A DNA stretch of 64,000 nt from Lachnospiraceae bacterium (GTDB lineage: Bacteria > Bacillota > Clostridia > Lachnospirales > Lachnospiraceae), in assembly GCA_021202335.1 (NCBI GenBank), contig JAJQDE010000055.1:1-64000 (forward strand), written 5' to 3'. This document shows positions 1 through 8,495 of this stretch, in pieces. Both the position numbers and the translations under genes were made by a program. Numbering within the stretch: the first letter of the stretch is position 1; the number at the start of each line of letters is the position of its first letter. The notes under the pieces were generated by a model, which made no database searches, had not been told where the DNA came from, and worked only from the letters and a program-made list of their open reading frames with translations.

Positions 1-1
1 T

Positions 2-54
2 AAAAGAGGCTGTCGCCTCACGAAATTTTATTCGTTAAAGCGACAGCCCCTTTT
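2..54 (-). terminator. Intrinsic terminator after the BspA-like gene
   Basis: A 15-base inverted repeat (2-16 against 40-54, one G-T wobble) ends in a T-run when read on the minus strand. It lies just beyond the stop codon at 75. Confidence 0.8.
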
Positions 55-74
55 ACATAACGCACAAGGGAGCG

Positions 75-1172
75 TTAAGCGCTGTATACCAGCGCATAGA
101 TTGTGCTGGGCGTATCTGTCATAAAAGTAATGGTTGAATCCGAAAGGTCCAAATCCTCATGAACTGTCACCGTACCCTGGTCGACTGATATGAGCCGGAA
201 GGTTCTGCCGGCAAGCTTGTATTCCTCAGGAATGGTCAGCTCATAATACAGCTCGCTCAGAGTCTTTCCGACAAGCACGTCATTGCGCTCAACCTCCATG
301 ACGTAGGTGGCCGCAAGTGTGTCCGTGCCGATTGCCGTGGCAAACAGCTCGTAATAGTCCTGATTGACGCACTGCTTATAGCAGGTCACGGAGAGGTCGC
401 CGTCTGAGGTCGGGGAAATAATCCGGCATATGTCCGTATATACATTGCCGTTTTCATATTCGTCCAAATCCTCCCAGGGAGTGGTGGTGTCATAATTACA
501 AAAGACGTTGGTAATCGTGGGATTGCCGCTGTTTTGGAAAAGCGTCACCATATATGCCTCATCAAACAAAAAGCTTGCGCGCATGTAGGTGCTCTGCGCA
601 AACGCCTTGATGCTGTCCAGGCTGGTGTAGGGAATTGTGCCTATATATTTGACCGTTTCGGCATAGCCCTTGATATGGAACACAGGCTCGTAGGCAATGC
701 CCGTGAACGCGTTGTTGTTCTCGATGAAGGTCTTGCTGCTCATCGTGATATCTTCCAGGTATGACAAATTGGCAAAGGCATACTCGCCGATTGATGTGAT
801 TGTTTCGTCAATCACAAGATTGGTGATGGCGTATTTATGCCAGGGGCGTACGGACCAGCTGCGCTCGGTGTAGTCCGGGATGGCTCCCGTTCCCGAGATG
901 TGGAGGTTATGCCCGTCAATCGTGGCTGTGACATCCGTGCCGTCCAGCGAGTATGTGGTGACGGTGACGTCCGAAATGATGGTGGTTTCATTGTCCTCGT
1001 CGTCCGTGACTACCGTGGATGTTGTATAGGTGTACTCATCGGTTTTTGTCCAGCTTATACCTGACGTGTCGACTGCATAGACTGCATGGACATTTTCGGA
1101 TGGAAGCGTGATGCAGACAATCGCAAGCGCAATAAGCGCCGCAGAGAACCGTTTCATATTTTTTCTTAGCAT
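75..1172 (-). CDS. Secreted leucine-rich-repeat (BspA-like) protein
   Basis: A 365-residue protein of unknown precise role, probably exported. The N-terminus has a classical signal peptide: basic MLRKNMKRF, then a hydrophobic stretch, with cleavage plausible near AVYA. Residues about 95-200 contain a short run resembling BspA-type leucine-rich repeats (ITSIGEYAF, LEDITM, NAFTGI). The rest is beta-rich and has no anchor motif that I can see. I chose the ATG at 1172 rather than the longer ORF at 1220 because GGAAGGAGA lies ten bases before it and because the signal peptide then begins the protein. It stands alone on the minus strand and is closed by its own terminator. The function of the C-terminal half is not recognised. 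Confidence 0.75.
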   Translation of the reverse strand: MLRKNMKRFSAALIALAIVCITLPSENVHAVYAVDTSGISWTKTDEYTYTTSTVVTDDEDNETTIISDVTVTTYSLDGTDVTATIDGHNLHISGTGAIPDYTERSWSVRPWHKYAITNLVIDETITSIGEYAFANLSYLEDITMSSKTFIENNNAFTGIAYEPVFHIKGYAETVKYIGTIPYTSLDSIKAFAQSTYMRASFLFDEAYMVTLFQNSGNPTITNVFCNYDTTTPWEDLDEYENGNVYTDICRIISPTSDGDLSVTCYKQCVNQDYYELFATAIGTDTLAATYVMEVERNDVLVGKTLSELYYELTIPEEYKLAGRTFRLISVDQGTVTVHEDLDLSDSTITFMTDTPSTIYALVYSA

Positions 1173-1252
1173 AAGGTGAAAATCTCCTTCCTTTTTAGTG
1201 TAATGAACGCTTGAATTCATTATTATGGGAAACGACTTTTGTCATTTACTAT

Positions 1253-1281
1253 AATTTATCTTGAAAACACCTTAAGGTCAA
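1253..1281 (-). promoter_or_regulatory. Possible promoter for the BspA-like gene
   Basis: Read on the minus strand: TTGACC (1281-1276), 17 bases, TAAATT (1258-1253). It overlaps the hairpin at 1264-1301, so the call is tentative. Confidence 0.35.
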
Positions 1282-1301
1282 CGGTTTTAAGGTGTTTTTT
1301 T
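1264..1301. terminator. Intergenic hairpin with T-run
   Basis: A 12-base perfect stem (AAAACACCTTAA against its complement at 1287-1298) is followed by seven T on the plus strand. No plus-strand gene precedes it inside the window, so it may insulate the two divergent neighbours or remain from a lost gene. Confidence 0.55.
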
Positions 1302-1357
1302 CGTGGATTTTCCGTGAAAATTCTGTGAACGGGAGAAGCAAGTCCTGAATTTTCATG

Positions 1358-1386
1358 TTGTAAGTAACGCGATTTAATGTTACAAT
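1358..1386 (+). promoter_or_regulatory. Promoter for the coiled-coil protein gene
   Basis: TTGTAA (1358-1363), 17-base spacer, TACAAT (1381-1386). It lies about 57 bases before the chosen start at 1443. Confidence 0.6.
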
Positions 1387-1442
1387 TTTTTCAGGTATGT
1401 TACAGCCGGTATGAGGATAAACAGAAAGGTACGGTCGGGAAA

Positions 1443-2087
1443 ATGGATAACTTTATCGATAAGCTGGCGCAGAAGTTTAATGCGCAGGAGATAATAAAGG
1501 CAAATTCACAGGCTGAGGCGGAGGAAATGAAGAAGCTGCAGCAGCAGGTGGCGGAGTATGAAAGGATTTTGCAGGACATACGGAAGCTGAATTACAAAAA
1601 CACGGAGCTGTCCCGGCAGCTCGGAGAAGAAATTGGCGACAATGCCGACAAAATCGCGGCGATGCGTGAGGACGAGCAGCGGCTGATATCCGCGCTGCGC
1701 GATATCACGCAGGAGCAGTCGAGAAACAGGGAGGCTGACCTCGAAAAGCGTGAGCAGGAGCGTCTTGAAAAGGATAGCAGCGAGGAGTCGGAGCTTGCGG
1801 CGATGCGTGAGCTTTTGGAGGAAAAATTTCAGAGTGCGGACGACTTTGTGCATAAGGAAAACGTCAAGGTGTACCGGAATGTGCAGGCTGTGGTGGTAGA
1901 CGAGCTGAAAAAGTATGCCGAGGGCAGCGGGGAGTTAAAGAGCGCCGTGGAATCGATGGAGAATACTCTTAATAAAAAAATACGCAGAAAATTGAATGTG
2001 ATGCTTGCAGTGAGTGTGCTGTCGATGCTAGCCGCCCTTGCGGGCGCGGCGTTGTGCGCGCTTATGGCGGCAGGGCTTATTAAATAG
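1443..2087 (+). CDS. Coiled-coil protein with C-terminal membrane anchor
   Basis: A 214-residue protein of unknown function. Residues about 15-130 are rich in E, K, Q, R and L in heptad-like order and are very likely a long coiled coil. The last 35 residues are a basic patch (KIRRKLN) followed by one hydrophobic segment, so the protein is probably tail-anchored with its coiled coil in the cytoplasm. I took the ATG at 1443 instead of the ORF start at 1377 because the upstream codons overlap the promoter at 1358-1386. Eleven bases separate it from the flavin reductase gene, which suggests co-transcription. No catalytic motif is visible. Confidence 0.65.
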   Translation: MDNFIDKLAQKFNAQEIIKANSQAEAEEMKKLQQQVAEYERILQDIRKLNYKNTELSRQLGEEIGDNADKIAAMREDEQRLISALRDITQEQSRNREADLEKREQERLEKDSSEESELAAMRELLEEKFQSADDFVHKENVKVYRNVQAVVVDELKKYAEGSGELKSAVESMENTLNKKIRRKLNVMLAVSVLSMLAALAGAALCALMAAGLIK

Positions 2088-2097
2088 GAGCAGAGGA

Positions 2098-2664
2098 ATG
2101 GGAAAAATTTCATTTAAGCCGGGCAACATGCTTTATCCGCTGCCCGTGGTTTTAGTAAGCGTGGCGGACAAAAAAGGAAATTCAAACATCATCACGGTGG
2201 CGTGGGCGGGAACCGTCTGCACCAATCCGCCGATGCTTGGCATCTCCGTCAGACCGGAGCGATTTTCTCACCACATGATAGAGGAAACGGGTGAATTTGT
2301 CGTAAACCTCACGACAAAGGAGCTTGTGTTTGCCACGGATTACTGCGGGGTCAGAAGCGGCAGGGATGTGGACAAGTGGAAGGAAACGGGGCTGACGCCT
2401 GTGCCGTCGGAGGCGGTAAACGCTCCGTGCATCAGTGAAAGCCCGGTAAACATTGAATGCAGGGTGACGCAGGTCGAGCGTTTAGGCTCGCACGATTTGT
2501 TTATAGCCGAGGTAGCGGCGGTTCATGCGGACGAGCGCTATATGGATGAAAAGGGCGGGTTCCGGCTGTCGGACGCCAAGCCGATTGTGTACAGTCATGG
2601 TGAATATTTTGATTTGGGTGAAAAACTGGGGAAATTCGGTTACAGTGCGAGGAAGAAGCGTTAA
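2098..2664 (+). CDS. Flavin reductase / FMN-binding split-barrel protein
   Basis: A 188-residue protein of the flavin reductase-like split-barrel family. Members bind FMN and either reduce flavins with NAD(P)H or serve as small flavoproteins in anaerobes. Family traits visible are the N-terminal PLPVVLVSV strand, the ITVAWAGTVCTNPPMLGISVR core and the segment FVVNLTT, which contact the flavin in known structures. The ATG at 2098 has AGGAG just upstream. The gene follows the coiled-coil gene by 10 bases and is closed by a terminator that begins inside its last codons. The substrate cannot be inferred. Confidence 0.85.
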   Translation: MGKISFKPGNMLYPLPVVLVSVADKKGNSNIITVAWAGTVCTNPPMLGISVRPERFSHHMIEETGEFVVNLTTKELVFATDYCGVRSGRDVDKWKETGLTPVPSEAVNAPCISESPVNIECRVTQVERLGSHDLFIAEVAAVHADERYMDEKGGFRLSDAKPIVYSHGEYFDLGEKLGKFGYSARKKR

Positions 2665-2680
2665 AGCTTCTTCCTTTTTT
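2650..2680 (+). terminator. Intrinsic terminator overlapping the stop codon
   Basis: A 10-base perfect stem (AGGAAGAAGC against GCTTCTTCCT) with a six-base loop is followed by six T. The stop codon at 2662-2664 lies in the loop. Confidence 0.9.
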
Positions 2681-2800
2681 ATCGTATAGGAAAGTTCGTC
2701 CTACACGATAAAACGCTCCGCGTGGATGCGCACTCGCGCAAAGATGAAATATGTCGCAAGCGACCGCGCTCGGCGCGAGAATGTGCCGACGGCACATTCT
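2681..2800. repeat. Cluster of palindromes (possible dispersed intergenic repeat)
   Basis: Hairpin 2681-2709 (11-base arms, one mismatch) and hairpin 2778-2800 (AGAATGTGCC with its complement, 3-base loop) flank a GC-rich stretch with further short palindromes. No ORF or ribosome binding site fits. The rest of the 2665-2967 gap is AT-rich and shows only the ribosome binding site of the next gene. Confidence 0.5.
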
Positions 2801-2967
2801 TTATATAACTGTTTTTTTATGCCGCAAATATTTTGTTGCGCGCTTTGTTGCGCCAAAACTTGATTCCAAAAATTTGCAAAATGAAAGTGGGGCAGTTAAA
2901 ATGAAATCAGTTGTATTGATGTGCTTTAAAATAAAAGGCGGATTTGAAAGAAAAGGGAGGATTGGTT

Positions 2968-5900
2968 ATGAGAAAAAAAGGTATGCTGAAGCGTTGGCTT
3001 GCGCTTGGTCTTGCGGCAGCCATGACGTTTACGGGACCCGGAGTGTCGGGGGCGTATGTGTATGCGGCGCAGGAGGAAAGTGCGGAAAATGCTTCGGAGG
3101 AGGAAACTACAGAGGCAGCAGAACAGGCGGCAGAAGAAGGGGAACAGGAAAACCCGGCATCGGAAATAATTTCCGAAACTGAAACAATTTCCGATGCGGA
3201 AACTTCCGAAAAGGAAATGTCCGAAGAGAATATGTCCGAAACGGAAACTTCCGAAGCTTTGACCGCATCTGACGCGGAAGAAACGACAGAAACGGAAACG
3301 ACAGAAGCTGAAACGACTGCCGAAGAAACAACGGAAGCTGAAGAAACAGAGGAAACGGATGCGCAGGATGAGGATTTGACGACAAAATACGGCGCGCCGC
3401 TGCTTAAGCTTGGCACAAATGACGGATATGTTTTTTATGAATCGGACGGAAGGGAAAAGAGATATTTTGCTTTTACTGCGGACGAAAGCGGCGTTTACAG
3501 CGTGGACCTGACAATGCTGTACCCGGCAGACTTTACATTGGAGCTGATTAACTATGACAATGAGGTGGATTCGAACAGTGAATGTGATGATGACCAGACT
3601 TTTGTAACAAACGAGATTATATTTCCGCAGAATGCGGGTGAAACTGCTTATTTCTATGTTCGTGTTTGGAATGGAACATGGACAAGCGTGGAAATCGAGC
3701 CTGCAACCGAATTGGATGCGGTGTTTACGGTAAGCAGAATTGACCAGTCAGGGGAAACGACCGTAACACAAAACAGCGACACGAGCTACACGCTGTCATG
3801 CGGCGATATCAGCTTAAGCCTTGATTTTGATATTTCCTATACAGGAATAGAGATATCTAAATCGACAACGGGAAAACGAGCTTATGTATTCTGCAATGGA
3901 TTGGAAGATATTGATTATGAATATAATTTGGGCGTGGGTACGGAATGCCACTTTACATATGTGGTGCAGGACGACGACGGAAATTATTATTTCTTTGACG
4001 GTACCGGGATGCCCTTTGATGTTAGTACAAAGGACACGGATAAAGAGGGCATTATATCTGACATCAGCGCCGATGCAACCTCTTTTACGGTAAAATGTGA
4101 AATCTTTAATCCGTCCTATGGCTGGCTTAGGTATAGGAAAGCGGAGGACGATGCGGAATGGATTTATGATTATGTGGAGAAATCTTTAGGTACGACTTAT
4201 TCTTTTTCCGCTGACAGCGAAACAACTTATGATGTGGAGCTGGTAAGCTATGACAAGCAGACAGTTTACGACAGCGCTGAGGTGACGACGACAGTAGCAG
4301 GAGAAGATGGCATCGTTAACATCAGTATAGATGAGGACGCTCTTACCGCTGACACGGCGACAATAACGCTTTCGGATTATGAGTATGACGGTACCTATAC
4401 GTATCTGTATGTATATGTAGATTATACGAACAGCTATGGCGTCAATTATGCGAATTCTTACAAATCCATATCTTACCGTGCTTTTACGGATGGAGTGTAT
4501 TCCTTTAGCATTGATAACCTAAAGGCGGGCACGGCTTATGATGATGTCACGGTGAAAGTTAAGGGTTCAACAAAAACGGCGGCAAAGGTTTTGGCGTCTG
4601 CGACGCTTAGCTTTACCACTAAGGAAGCTTCCTTTGATGAGGACGCTCTGACGTTCACGTTTGAGGAGAATGGGACGAACGCAGTTACCATGACGGCGGA
4701 GATAGCGGATTTATCCGAGGATTCCGTGAGTGGAACATACAGATACCGGATTGCGGGTGACGATGACTATGGTTCAGTCACAAGCTTTACCATTTCAAAG
4801 GATACTCAGACAAGCGTTTCACTTACGGGGCTGAGTGCCGGCACGGAATATGAGCTGGAATATAATATTGGCGGCATTACGGGCAGCAAGACATTTCAGA
4901 CTGCCGAGCTGTCGTATGCCGTGCCCGTTATAGAGGTCGAAAATGCCTATTTTAACGGATTAGAGCTTGCATGCAGCCTGACGGGGGAAATAGACGATTC
5001 GACATACAGAGGATATATATATGTATATAATTCCAAATGGCGGGACATGGGGTCGGTGACCTTTGACGGAACGGAAACGGTTACAAAGAAAGTCGCTTCT
5101 TATTATGTTATCCCTGGGCAGACGCAGCAGTGGAAGTGCGAGGTATATAGGGGTAGCAGCTTGTATTATACACAATTTTTTGAGGCTGAATCGAAAAGCG
5201 ACCTGACGCTGACTGACTTATCCGCTTCGGGAACGCTCCATAAGCAGACATTGAAGTGTACTGCGGAGGACGCGGTGATTACAGGATATGCCAACATCAA
5301 ATCCCAATATAAGGTAAGTGATGACGAGGAGTGGAGTGATTGTGACAGTAATTACCTGTATTTCGACAGTGAGGGTAATGGTAAAATAACGCTTTATTTC
5401 TATAAATGGGACGGTGAAAACATACTGGTTCCCGGGAAAGAATATGAGTTTAGGCTGATAAACGGCTATGACGAGAGCATTGTCTATGGAACCACAGGCT
5501 GCACGGTAGAGGCGGACTGGCAATTTGACATGGACGATATGGAGAATGTTACCTTCATTTATGACACGGCAGGCACGCCGTATATTACCATTGAAGGAAA
5601 TGTAGGAGCGCCGACGGCAGAGGCTGCTGACGAGAGTGTAGTAAGCGTCAGGAAGATAATGGATTCGGAGACGAAGGCAAAGATTTACCTTAACCTTAAC
5701 GGCATCGGCAGCACAACGCTTTACGTGACCGCTGACGGTCTGACGCAGGAAATTGGAGTGACGGTTTCCGTGGCTTCGGAGCTGTATTACCTTGAGGGCG
5801 CGGACGAATCGCTTGACAGCATCCCGCTTCCGTCAAAGTACAGTTGGGCGGAGCCTGATACCGTACCGGTCGCGGACAGCGAAAATGAAATTCAGTATTT

Positions 5901-8376
5901 TGAGGTCACATATACAGAGGACGGAGAAACAAAGTCCGGAACGGTTCCCGTATACGTAAGCCGTTTGGATAATATTACGATAGCGGGCGACGATACCATC
6001 GGCGCGGGCAAGGAAAAGGTATACAGCGTATACTATTCGGGAACAGGATATTCCGTGACGGACGGAGGCGCCTACAGAATAACACAGGAGTGGAGCTCAT
6101 CCGATGATGAAAACCTGATTATAAGCAGCAGGAGCGACGATACGAACGTAAATGTATTCGGCGGGAACAATTCCGAGGGAACATATACGCTGCTGCTTGA
6201 TGTGACAATCGAAAACATCAGAAGCGGAAACTGCTGGCAGGTAACAGCCGAGCAAGAGGTGAGAGTGATTGCGCAGGGCTTGATTGACAGCATCATTATA
6301 AAGCCTGCGGAGGTTCAGCCGACGGATGCGGTGCCGTATACGGTAAGCGGCGCGGTGGCAAGCGGTTCCGTGGCGGTAAGCTGTTCGGTAATCGTAATCG
6401 ACGGTGATGATTACGACGCTGATACGAAGTCAAAGGTGCAGCTTGCGGCATGGACAGCGTCAGGCTCGGCAATTCAGGCGGCGGATTTGATTTGGGAAAG
6501 CCAAAGCGACTCTTTAGATGTAGACGACACGGGTCTTGTGACAATCCTTAATTTGGATTCCGCACAGCCGCAGCTTAAGGTATCGTCAAACGACGGCGGC
6601 AATTATTCAGTGCCCGTTGTATTCAAAATATTCAGCTATGTGCCTGTCTTTGCATCAAAATCCCTGACGGTGACGACGGGAAGCGCAAAGGGAGCAAAGC
6701 TGGAATATACGGCGCAGAACGGCAACAGCGTCACCGGCATGGCGATTAAGGACAATACGTCACAGCTGGAGCTTAGCGAGGCTGACGACGGCTGGTACAT
6801 CAAGGCAAAGGACGGCAACACCTATAAGGGAATAACAACAGAGGATATTACGCTTACGGTTTCTACCCTTAGGGGCGATTATGAGCAGGCTATAAGCGTT
6901 AAGGTTGACGCTACGGCGCCGACAGAGCTTTCCGCAGTATTTACCCAGACTGAAACACCGAATCTGTTCTTTGTTAATTCACAGGCAGTGTTCAGCGTAA
7001 GCAGTGGATATGAGATTGAAGATATAACTACTAAGGACAATACGGCAGTGAACTTCCATGTCAGCGAGTATGACGCTGACGCTAAGGAGCTGAAGCTTGC
7101 GGCATATGACCTCAAGAATAATTTAAACGATTATACAGCCAAAAACTCGTCGAACGCGACGGCGGATATTTTGGTAAAGTTCAAGGGCTATGACAATGCG
7201 GTGGAATACAATCTTACCGTGGCGGTGCAAAATAAGGCGCTGACGCTTAAGGCGGAGGATGCGTGCGTACTGTCCGCATCAGGAAGCGCGCTTGTGGCTG
7301 CTTTATCCGGAAAAGAGGAGTATGATATTTCCGGAGCCGAGGTTAAGAGCGTAAGCGCATCAAAGAATGATGTTACGGCATCGGTAGAGGACGGAAAGCT
7401 TAAGCTTGGCTATACAGGTTCAAAGAGCACAAGCTATAAGCTGACACTCGAAAATGATAATTGGGCGAAGGATGTGACAGTCAGTGGAAAGATATCAAAG
7501 ACGGACTTTTCAAAGCTTTCGCTTAAGGCGTCAAAAACAAAGGCGACGATTAACACGAAGTATCCCGAGAGCATAACGGTTTCATTTGCGATAAAGGGAA
7601 ACAGCGGGCTTGAGTTTACGACTAAATATCAGGTGGCAAAGAGTGACGCGCCGATTACCGTGGCAGAGGATGGAAATTCGCTGGTGATTTCTGCAAACAC
7701 GGGCGCAAAGAAAGGAAACTATAAAATATCCGTGTGGGGACAGTCCGCGGACGGAAGCGCTGAGACCAAAAAGACGACGCTTACCGTAGCCGTGACGGAT
7801 AAGGAGCCTACCGTAAAGCTTTCAGCAAAGGGAAGCCTGAATGTATTAAACAGCGAATCAGGCATTACCTATACGGCTGTCATCAAGAATATGGATGCGA
7901 CGGTAGCGGAGGTAACAAATTTAAATAACGACAATTTTGAAATTACAAACGACGGTAATAAGCTGTTCCTAAAGGCGTCGGACGGAGCAAGCATCAAGGC
8001 GGGGACAAAGTACACGGCAGGGTTTGATCTTGAGCTTTCAAATAACCATACACTGCACGTAAATGAGGTTAAGATAAAGCCCGTTTCAAAGCTTCCCAAA
8101 ATCAAGGCTGTCACGACAAACGCTTCAATGGCGTCGGACGACAGCGCAGACATCGGGCTTACATATGAGGACGGATATACGATAAGCAGTGTTGAGCTTG
8201 TAAGCAGTAAGGACAGCGCATACTTTGATATAAGTATTGACGAGCATAACACAGTTACGATAGGTCTTAAGGATGCCACAAGCAAGCCTTCCAAAAAGTC
8301 ATGCACTTTGAAATATAAGGTTTATTTGGAGGGTACGGACAAGGCGGTATCATTAAAGCTTAAGGTTACTTTTTAA
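2968..8376 (+). CDS. Very large secreted surface protein with Ig/Fn3-like repeats
   Basis: An 1802-residue exported protein with a signal peptide at residues 1-31 (MRKKGMLKRW, hydrophobic core, AYVYA). Residues about 32-140 are a low-complexity E/T/S tract made of short repeats such as ETSE and EETTEAE. Residues about 150-250 resemble a PPC-like beta domain. The remainder is a long series of beta-rich modules like Fn3 and bacterial Ig-like folds, ending in several S/K/T/D-rich repeats. I see no LPXTG motif, SLH domain, choline-binding repeat or C-terminal membrane segment, so it is either released or held non-covalently. The ATG at 2968 follows GGGAGG by seven bases. It is probably an adhesin or matrix protein, but this is inference. 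Confidence 0.8.
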   Translation: MRKKGMLKRWLALGLAAAMTFTGPGVSGAYVYAAQEESAENASEEETTEAAEQAAEEGEQENPASEIISETETISDAETSEKEMSEENMSETETSEALTASDAEETTETETTEAETTAEETTEAEETEETDAQDEDLTTKYGAPLLKLGTNDGYVFYESDGREKRYFAFTADESGVYSVDLTMLYPADFTLELINYDNEVDSNSECDDDQTFVTNEIIFPQNAGETAYFYVRVWNGTWTSVEIEPATELDAVFTVSRIDQSGETTVTQNSDTSYTLSCGDISLSLDFDISYTGIEISKSTTGKRAYVFCNGLEDIDYEYNLGVGTECHFTYVVQDDDGNYYFFDGTGMPFDVSTKDTDKEGIISDISADATSFTVKCEIFNPSYGWLRYRKAEDDAEWIYDYVEKSLGTTYSFSADSETTYDVELVSYDKQTVYDSAEVTTTVAGEDGIVNISIDEDALTADTATITLSDYEYDGTYTYLYVYVDYTNSYGVNYANSYKSISYRAFTDGVYSFSIDNLKAGTAYDDVTVKVKGSTKTAAKVLASATLSFTTKEASFDEDALTFTFEENGTNAVTMTAEIADLSEDSVSGTYRYRIAGDDDYGSVTSFTISKDTQTSVSLTGLSAGTEYELEYNIGGITGSKTFQTAELSYAVPVIEVENAYFNGLELACSLTGEIDDSTYRGYIYVYNSKWRDMGSVTFDGTETVTKKVASYYVIPGQTQQWKCEVYRGSSLYYTQFFEAESKSDLTLTDLSASGTLHKQTLKCTAEDAVITGYANIKSQYKVSDDEEWSDCDSNYLYFDSEGNGKITLYFYKWDGENILVPGKEYEFRLINGYDESIVYGTTGCTVEADWQFDMDDMENVTFIYDTAGTPYITIEGNVGAPTAEAADESVVSVRKIMDSETKAKIYLNLNGIGSTTLYVTADGLTQEIGVTVSVASELYYLEGADESLDSIPLPSKYSWAEPDTVPVADSENEIQYFEVTYTEDGETKSGTVPVYVSRLDNITIAGDDTIGAGKEKVYSVYYSGTGYSVTDGGAYRITQEWSSSDDENLIISSRSDDTNVNVFGGNNSEGTYTLLLDVTIENIRSGNCWQVTAEQEVRVIAQGLIDSIIIKPAEVQPTDAVPYTVSGAVASGSVAVSCSVIVIDGDDYDADTKSKVQLAAWTASGSAIQAADLIWESQSDSLDVDDTGLVTILNLDSAQPQLKVSSNDGGNYSVPVVFKIFSYVPVFASKSLTVTTGSAKGAKLEYTAQNGNSVTGMAIKDNTSQLELSEADDGWYIKAKDGNTYKGITTEDITLTVSTLRGDYEQAISVKVDATAPTELSAVFTQTETPNLFFVNSQAVFSVSSGYEIEDITTKDNTAVNFHVSEYDADAKELKLAAYDLKNNLNDYTAKNSSNATADILVKFKGYDNAVEYNLTVAVQNKALTLKAEDACVLSASGSALVAALSGKEEYDISGAEVKSVSASKNDVTASVEDGKLKLGYTGSKSTSYKLTLENDNWAKDVTVSGKISKTDFSKLSLKASKTKATINTKYPESITVSFAIKGNSGLEFTTKYQVAKSDAPITVAEDGNSLVISANTGAKKGNYKISVWGQSADGSAETKKTTLTVAVTDKEPTVKLSAKGSLNVLNSESGITYTAVIKNMDATVAEVTNLNNDNFEITNDGNKLFLKASDGASIKAGTKYTAGFDLELSNNHTLHVNEVKIKPVSKLPKIKAVTTNASMASDDSADIGLTYEDGYTISSVELVSSKDSAYFDISIDEHNTVTIGLKDATSKPSKKSCTLKYKVYLEGTDKAVSLKLKVTF

Positions 8377-8413
8377 CGCCATTAACTAATTTTCGATAGG
8401 TGCTTTGGAGAAA

Positions 8414-8446
8414 GCGGGGATTATCATATTTTATGGTAATCCCTGC
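8414..8446 (+). other. Hairpin between surface protein and ligase-like gene
   Basis: A 15-base stem with two wobbles (8414-8428 with 8432-8446) without a following T-run. It may weakly terminate or shape the message; read-through into the next gene is possible. Confidence 0.5.
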
Positions 8447-8495
8447 TTGACGTAATGCAATGCCGATGCGGCTTGCGCGGAAGGGGAGGTTTGAT

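Noticed and set aside
2751-3182. A 143-codon frame upstream of the surface protein
   Set aside because: It crosses palindromes and the signal-peptide region of the real gene in another frame, with no family resemblance.
2968-8376. LPXTG wall anchoring of the giant surface protein
   Set aside because: No LPXTG-like motif, C-terminal hydrophobic segment or basic tail is present at the end of the protein.
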